From NCBI GenBank assembly GCA_021234155.1, contig JAJEKV010000127.1:2037728-2101727 (forward strand): a stretch of 64,000 nt of DNA, given 5' to 3'. Both the position numbers and the translations under genes were made by a program. Origin of the DNA: Isoetes taiwanensis (lineage: Eukaryota > Streptophyta > Lycopodiopsida > Isoetales > Isoetaceae). The notes under the pieces are model-generated. The model was not told where the DNA came from. It saw nothing but the letters and a program-made list of their open reading frames with translations, and did no database searches. Positions 57,939 to 64,000 of the stretch are shown piece after piece (positions within the stretch are counted from its first letter, which is position 1; the number at the start of each line of letters is the position of its first letter).

Positions 57939-59559
57939 AACTAGCAGTAATGGAGGCTTGGGGAATAGTTGGATTGGATTGATTGCGTATTTAGGTTAGG
58001 TTATCACGTTTTTGGCGTTTGCATTGGTAGTTTGTTTGTTTGTTTGTTTGTTTGGTGTGGTTAAACAGTGAGAGAGTCTAAAACAACTATTTTGCAATAA
58101 GGTTTTTATATTTGACAAGAGTTTGAACTAGAGATTATCATGATACTACACTAACCTATAAACTTATGCCAGTTTGATGAAGTAAGAAGATCTTAATATG
58201 TGGCACATGTGCATTCTATAACAGAATATTGGATCACTTGCATTTTCGTATGGTTTTGAATACCTGCTTCGAAGAATAATAACAACAATATTGGGTTAGT
58301 ATAGAATTTGCAATGTGTTTTTTGATCTAATTGAGGTACCGCTTTCGCGTACCAGATGATGATGATGACTTGATCATCGTGTAAGTTGTGGTTGCATATG
58401 TGTAATGTACAGAACTACATGTAACTTTATTGCACGTTGTTTGGACTTGTCGCTGCATCCGTTTGATAAGGAATGCCAGATGTGAATGGATTAGGAGATT
58501 ATTATGCTTGATATGAATAAGCAATAAGCATTTAATGTTTATCTTGTCCAATTCTTGCTACATTAATATTGTTTTGTCTGATTGGAAGCCATTTATCGTG
58601 ATTGGCAATACATTCAACAATTGTTTTTTGTCTTTTATTCGTGATAGCATTAGGTACAATTGTTATGCGGTGAATGCCCTTCTTATAACCATTATTGCCT
58701 TGCCTTCTATCGTGGGGCTTTGGCTCTTATGTCCTGTCATGTTATGCTCCAGTGCAAGTGGGAATGTTCTCTTGAAGATGGTCTTGGACCCATGATATAT
58801 GTATTTAACTGGTGTTTTGTATTGGTGAAGAAAATGGATCAAATAATGGCTATAATGTGATAACTTTGGCCGTATAAAACTTGTGGACAAATAAAGTCTG
58901 TGAACCAGTAATTGACCAACACAATGTACAAGTACAAAGCTTCATTGCGTTATATGTAGATAATTAATAGCAATTAAATTTTCAAGAGCATCACCTATCT
59001 TTATAAGCTCCATTGTGTGATATCATACCATGTTGGCAACATCTCCCATAAGACCCTTGAAATGTCCTTAATGAGACTTGAACAAACATAGGAGGGCAAT
59101 ATGATAGCCTTCATTGTTAGGATGGAGGGAGGAGGAGGAGCCTCTAAATTTGGTTAGAACAAATAGGTTTTCCAAGCATCAATTGCTACCCCAAAATTTT
59201 TAGATGCTTCACGAATCCTTCCAAACAAACTCAAGCCTGCACATCCGTATCTTCTTGTAATCGAATTTGTGTTTTCTGTCCTGTTGCGATCAAATTTGTC
59301 TGTTTCCTATCTTCATCATTTTCGTGCTTGCGGTAATGGGAATGAATGACAGATTTTGTCTTGTGTTTTGATGACATGGCCAAGGAAAAAAATCCAGTTC
59401 AGGTCCTAATGGGCTTCCGTCTTTAGTTTGGTTGAAGGTTATTAGGCACATCATCATGAACGTATCTCAGATATTTGAAACAACATCTGCATTAAAAACA
59501 ACAACCCTCAGTAGTCATTATCTCCGCTTGCTAGTATCATCATTACTGCAAAGGTTTTT
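57939..59559. other. Intergenic, no gene recognised
   Basis: AT-rich, with a (GTTT)n microsatellite at 58030-58050 and a short GAT repeat near 58358-58369. Open frames here are short and without family features. Confidence 0.45.
58030..58050. repeat. GTTT microsatellite
   Basis: Five uninterrupted GTTT units, read directly. Confidence 0.9.
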
Positions 59560-59690
59560 CCTTTGAAAACCTTTCGAGGCAGGGGTTTTTTAATCCTAGT
59601 AGTAATGATTGTACTAGCCCATTGTATGGGTCCCATGACCTATTGGTCTCCGTGGACGTTAAAAAAACTATTCTATTCTATTCCTTTTAG
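59560..59690 (+). mobile_element. 3' end of the TTCC-tail LINE family, severely truncated
   Basis: Shares CAGGGGTTTTTTAATCC and GGTCTCCGTGGACGTTAAA with 56190-56340. Ends in a different microsatellite, TATTCTATTCTATTCC, suggesting that tail repeats vary between copies of this family. Confidence 0.65.
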
Positions 59691-60023
59691 AGGAACTATT
59701 CTTTGAGGAAGCCTGCCGTCCTATATTTTATTCAAGAAGGTAGGGAGTCATTGATCTCATAATGGTAAATACCTTACATGTTTGTTAAAATTAGACCAAA
59801 GATAATAAACAAAGGCCATATCTATGTGTCCCATCAATTATGCCAAACAAATTGAAGATAAGGCAGTTGATATGAGCTGAATTACAGTCAGCGCATTGTG
59901 AGTGCGTTCATTAACTAGACTTCTAAGCACTATCAACTGTTTTTTAGGCTACCTCTTTCGAAAAAAAGCACATACGTCGAACTGCATAGAAGGAACTGCA
60001 TAAAAATGTATGCAAATGTACAT

Positions 60024-60503
60024 CTATTTTGAAACACCCTCATCCTCTAGAACACCACGTAGATAGAGAACGTTATTGCATCTACAAATGGGCCATAAAC
60101 AATTGGGGTAAAAAGTCTACCAATTTAAATTACAGAAATGGGAAAAACGGATAAGTAAAGTGTCATGACCTTATGACGACCTCATCCAAGTTACCACTAT
60201 ATTGGCCATCAATGAACCCTTCAGTGCTAGCAAGCTGCTCTCAGAAATATTATATTATAAACTGACAAATCAACTAGAAAATATAAAAGAAAGATTCTTA
60301 CATGAAGGTTCATATATGAGTCAACAAAGTACCCTGATACAAGTAAGAAAAACAAAAATCTAGGACAACATTATTAGATGCTCGATTGGATTTATGCATG
60401 ATGTACCTTTGTATTCCATGCCTCATTTGAGCTTCACAATAATGGGCTTCCCTGTCAAATCGTTAAGAAACGGCTTAGAATTGACTGGTATGGACTTCAA
60501 CAT
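60024..60503 (-). pseudogene. SmF-like (spliceosomal Sm protein F) gene copy, four exons, in-frame TGA
   Basis: Four minus-strand exons with GT-AG boundaries: 60503-60407, 60333-60302, 60234-60170, 60081-60024 (stop TAG 60026-60024). They encode IPVNSKPFLNDLTGKPIIVK, GMEYKG, then YFVDSYMNLH, LASTEGFIDGQYSGNLDEVV, and CNNVLYLRGV, the successive Sm1 and Sm2 segments of SmF. Phases join correctly to 84 codons including the stop, the normal SmF size. SmF is one subunit of the heteroheptameric ring on U snRNAs in the nucleus. Oddities: TGA (60425-60423) replaces the conserved Trp before GMEYKG (one G-to-A change), exon 2 lacks two codons, and the usual PED is LED. Introns present, so not a retrocopy. 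It is a decayed duplicate, or functional if the TGA is a sequence error. The upstream start ATG at 60503 is a choice; a 5' UTR intron is possible. Confidence 0.85.
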
Positions 60504-61743
60504 ATTCAGCTGCCTCTGATTAAGTTGAAGCTTGGACTTTATCAAAGGGGAATAGCTACCGTAGGCATACTCAATTCCAGCAAATCCTTGCATATGAAAA
60601 CCGACTGAGAAAGGAAACCATGCAATTGATAAATCACCAATTTTATTTATCATCCGTCATATTATATGATGCAATATCATACCCAGTTCCATTCACGAGT
60701 TGTTTAGATTAATAAAAACGAAAGATGCAAGCTGAATAATTGCCCAGTCATGACTTATCGGATGCTTTCCAGTTTGAAGCAGGAACTCTAAGGCAGCTCT
60801 AGTTTAGAAATCGAACCGAGCCGAGTATCCATGCCGAGTATCCGCCATATTCCATTCTGGTTACATGGTAAGAAGAGCACCTACAACCCTCGCACACTAC
60901 GAGGGTGACCGCCAGTTTAAGGGTGCTAGTAGGTTTGGAGCAGCTTTTGGAATATCTCCGGCATATACCAAGCATGTCCCTTTGAATATGCTAAAAACCC
61001 ACCTGAGCACGGGTTTGCCCCCCTAGGGGCAACCCAAAATCATCATTGTATAGTAGTTTTATATGACATGAAATGGTGGGACAAAGTTAAAAAACCTAAC
61101 AAGACTATTTCATGTATAATTTGGAAGGGTCTATGCAAACCTAGATTTTAGTCGGAAAAATATAAAAAATCCCATAGATTTTGACCGGCAAAATTCCTGA
61201 ACAATTTTTCACCATTAAAAATTCTCGATTTTAGTAGGATCTTAGAGTTCCCTGAAATTTGTCCCGCACTGATGACATGGATATACCATGGAATAAAAAC
61301 GAGCGGTGTTTGCAAAGTGCCAGCTGGACATATTACGTGACAAACGACACCTATGTGGCATGATGTATGCCACAGCGGAAAGGATAAACAAGGACGTTGA
61401 ATGCCCCCAACGTGAGAAGATAGAATATACTAACCTTATACCAACTTAAAAAAAAAAGGAGAGATGCGAATATGGCCTGTTCCTGAGCTCTCCAGTCCTC
61501 CTCTCCGGACGCCTCCAGTCCAAGCTATGAGGTATCAACTTGTTTTGCTTTTCTGCTTCTCGAACTTAGCTGCAAATTTCGTTGTTATCAAGTGGCAGCA
61601 GTGAATGATTGAAACTATCATTCATTTCTCTTAATTTCTGATCAGAAAATGTCCAGAAGCTATCAGGTGGCTCATTGCGAAGAAAAGAAGCTGGACAATG
61701 GAAATTGAATGTACAAGTAATAGAGGTTACCATTATTGACGAT
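60504..61743. promoter_or_regulatory. Divergent intergenic region between SmF-like and KEA genes
   Basis: 1.24 kb between two head-to-head starts, so it must hold both promoters if both are transcribed. CT-rich leader-like sequence lies near 61480-61530 (CTCTCCAGTCCTCCTCTCC) and GAGGTATCAAC at about 61530 could be a 5' UTR splice donor. No clear TATA was identified. Confidence 0.4.
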
Positions 61744-63674
61744 ATGGTTTCTTTTGGGAACATTCCGGATGTGCTTGGAGGATTTCCGTCCAGTTCTTTG
61801 AGGCAAGGCATGACTAATTTACATACATGTTTCGCCCTGAATCCCTTTCAGTTCGGGGACAATACCATGGCATTTAAAAGTTCACAATGCTATGACCCAT
61901 TCAAGCTCTCTGGCTCTTCTAGAAACTTATCTTTTCCTCGGCACTGCCTTGCATGCTTGGATCAACCATTCCAAATTAAAGAGAGAAGAAATTATAAACG
62001 ATCTACAAAGCAGAGGAGGAGGTTTAGGACTCAGACTCATGGAGGCCAAATAGGATTTGTAAGCTTTTCCTCACCAATTAAAGGTACAGGTCAAGGAGCA
62101 AGGAAACCATTTTCATTGGTTACACGCTGTAACTCAGATAATGGGCAGCCAAAAGAATCTGGGAGCCCATTGTCAGATGCTGAGAATTTCTCAAGCATTT
62201 CATTTTTAGGGACAGATGTCACAGATGATGGCCTAAACATTCGGGATAGGTCAGTTATAGAAATACACGGTAGCAAAGACATGATACATAAAGATGAGGA
62301 AGTTGCCATGGATGCAACGCTAGTTTCAGATGGGTCAGAGAGGGAAGAAAGAGACGCCAACATGCAGCAACTGAGACAACTAGTGGCTGCTGCTAAGAAT
62401 GACCTCGAGCAAGCAAGAATTAACAGTACCAAACTTGAAGAAAAAGCACAGGCTGTTGCTGAAAAGCAATTGCTCTCAAAGATGAGGCAGCAGATGCAGA
62501 AAAAGCTTCAGATGAACTGCATGCTTCACTTCGAGCTCTTTTGGAGAAGGAATTGATGCTGAAATGGCAGTTCAAAAAGCAAGGAATGCATTTTCAGCTG
62601 CAAGTGCACAAGTGGATTTTGCTAACTGTGGCTCTTGATGAGGCAAGAAGGAGGCTAAGTACATTAGACGATATTGGGACTAATAAAGAGTCTGAAGGCA
62701 ATCAGGAAAAATTGGAGGAGGTTGTCCAGTCTAAAACTGAGGATCTTGATCCAGCAAAGCAGGAAGTGGAAGTTGTGGAAAATGGTGAAGACAAGGAGAC
62801 AATACATTTGAGGAAAGAAGCACGAGCCTTAGAGCTGGCAAGGGCAGAGATGAAAAACAGCGAGGAGGCCCTGACAAGAAGTGAACTCGAGCTTGTACAC
62901 ATCCAGAATGCAAGAGCCGAACTCCAGGAGGAGGCAGCAAGGTTGAATAAAGCTGCTGAGACTGCAAAACAGGTTGCTATAGAAGCTGATGAAGGTGTCG
63001 CCCTTGCAATGGCAGTGGCAGAGAAAGCTGTTGCTCTGGAAGTTGAGGCAGCTCAAAGACTCGATGATGCAGAGATTGCATTGCAAAAAGCTCTCAGCCA
63101 TGTAGCAGATACAATACAGGCAGGGATGGCAGGAAAAATTTCTCATCAGGTCGCAAAGGTTGCAGAGGTGTTGTCATTTGATGAGAAGAATGAGAAGGAA
63201 GCAGAGAAAGCACAAAATGATTTCTTTGAAGACTTGACACCTGTTAACGGAACAAGAATAACCGACAGTTTTAAAGGACAGACAGAGGAGGAATTGACAG
63301 AAAAGGAAGTGCAGTTCCTTGTATCAGAGGAGATAAAAAAAGGGGAACAGGAATCTGCCGAAACAACAATTATGGAAAAGATGGCAACAGGATTGTTTGA
63401 AAGTAAGAGGGTGGACATTGAAGCTTCAAAGGATGAAGACTTGGAAAAGGGAAAAGCAGTAGCACAGGGTAAAAAGACGGATAATATGAAGGAAACAGTA
63501 GACTCTAGTATCCCAAAATCCCCGCCAAAAAGGTCATCTCGATTTTTCCCCGGCCTTTTTCTCATGTGATGATGCAAATGAATTCTCTCCATCAGCACTT
63601 TTCTCAGGAATTTTAGAGGCTGGGCGAGGGTATCTTCCTAAGATAATTGGCAGTATCTTTCTGCTACTTGCTGG
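61744..63674 (+). CDS. KEA1/KEA2-type K+/H+ antiporter, first coding exon (partial)
   Basis: Encodes the long soluble N-terminal part of plastid inner-envelope KEA1/2 antiporters; the membrane Na+/H+ exchanger and KTN domains lie beyond the window. From ATG 61744 (MVSFGNIPDVLGGF) a basic, Ser-rich leader fits a transit peptide. Then come NMQQLRQLVAAAKNDLEQAR, INSTKLEEKAQAVAEK, the coiled coil with ALKDEAADAEKASDELHASL, EEAARLNKAAETAKQVAIEA, AVALEVEAAQRLDDAEIALQ, and SSRFFP before a hydrophobic run IIGSIFLLLAG at the donor GTAATA (63675). Four one-base shifts: -1 at about 62465 (A run), -1 at about 62552, +1 at 62627, +1 in CCCC about 63550. They cancel, and protein similarity is continuous across them, so assembly error is likelier than pseudogenisation. 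The upstream start is uncertain because the frame is open back to about 61660. Confidence 0.87.
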
Positions 63675-64000
63675 GTAATACATATTTGGTTTTTCTATTT
63701 GCTGCATGTCATGCTTTGTCTTACATGGTAGGGGCTGATGATCCTTTATTGTGGTTTATACCTCCTTCCTCCATGTTTGCAATCTGGCCCACCCATGTCA
63801 GTGTTTAAGGGTGGTTCTGTAATATGTCATGCAGAGGTTATTGAAACGCTTTTTCGCTGCAACATGTTTTGTTTATGATCATCACCTCATTTGTCATAAT
63901 TGCATTACCCTTTCTCCATGCCGCATCTTAGGGAAATCCCATTTTGTATCTTTAGTACTTACTACAAACTTGTGCCAGGACTGCATATTTGACAAAGCAT
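63675..64000 (+). other. Start of intron in KEA gene
   Basis: Begins GTAATACAT after a Gly codon of the coding exon. The remainder of the window has no exon-like sequence for KEA, so the intron continues past the edge. Confidence 0.7.

Noticed and set aside
62466-62640. Intron inside the KEA exon to explain frame changes
   Set aside because: Similarity continues without a gap and no suitable GT-AG pair is needed; single-base indels explain every change.

Overview
This is a repeat-dominated stretch of a land-plant nuclear genome. The evidence is Ty3/gypsy elements carrying a chromodomain, plant-type LINEs and a tRNA-derived SINE, teloboxes in LTR promoters, a PPR-type gene remnant, and the first coding exon of a KEA1/2-type chloroplast envelope K+/H+ antiporter. 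The species cannot be read from the sequence. The GCPLSPT-type LINE reverse transcriptase and the abundance of chromoviruses would fit a seed-free plant such as a fern, but that is weak inference.

Layout. 190-13222 is a Ty3/gypsy element on the minus strand (element A), with LTRs, PPT, PBS and probably a 5-bp target duplication. 13223-14170 is an AT-rich spacer. 14171-28874 (copy D1) and 28875-42583 (copy D2) are a tandem duplication of about 14 kb. Each copy holds an L1-like LINE remnant, a SINE, and part of a second chromodomain gypsy element (element B, minus strand). Element B continues beyond D2 to its 5' LTR at 44426-45988. D2 additionally carries a solo LTR (29669-31167) with a perfect target duplication and an empty site in D1, and has lost gag and a pre-gag ORF. 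48.5-49.8 kb is a decayed pogo/Tigger-like DNA transposase. 51.6-56.4 kb is a decayed LINE ending in a TTCC microsatellite. The right end is low-copy: a PPR-like remnant (57.3-57.66 kb), a four-exon SmF-like gene copy with an in-frame TGA (60024-60503, minus, found by assembling short exons), and the KEA first coding exon (61744-63674, plus), which runs into an intron at the window edge.

Most notable. (1) Both gypsy elements carry two extra ORFs between the 5' LTR and gag. ORF-a is charged and lysine/glutamate-rich; ORF-b has no recognised domain. Copies of an imperfect stem-loop module bracket ORF-a in both elements. The extra-ORF arrangement recalls ORF1 of Ogre elements, but here it occurs in a chromodomain lineage. 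(2) The SINE and the minus-strand LINE in the same duplicated block share their 3' tail, pointing to a SINE/LINE partnership. (3) Differences between D1 and D2 cluster at CTG/CAG/GTC sites and alternate with near-identical patches. This looks like base-calling or polishing error in methylated repeats rather than evolution, so many frameshifts here, including four self-cancelling one-base shifts in the KEA exon, should be treated as possible assembly errors.
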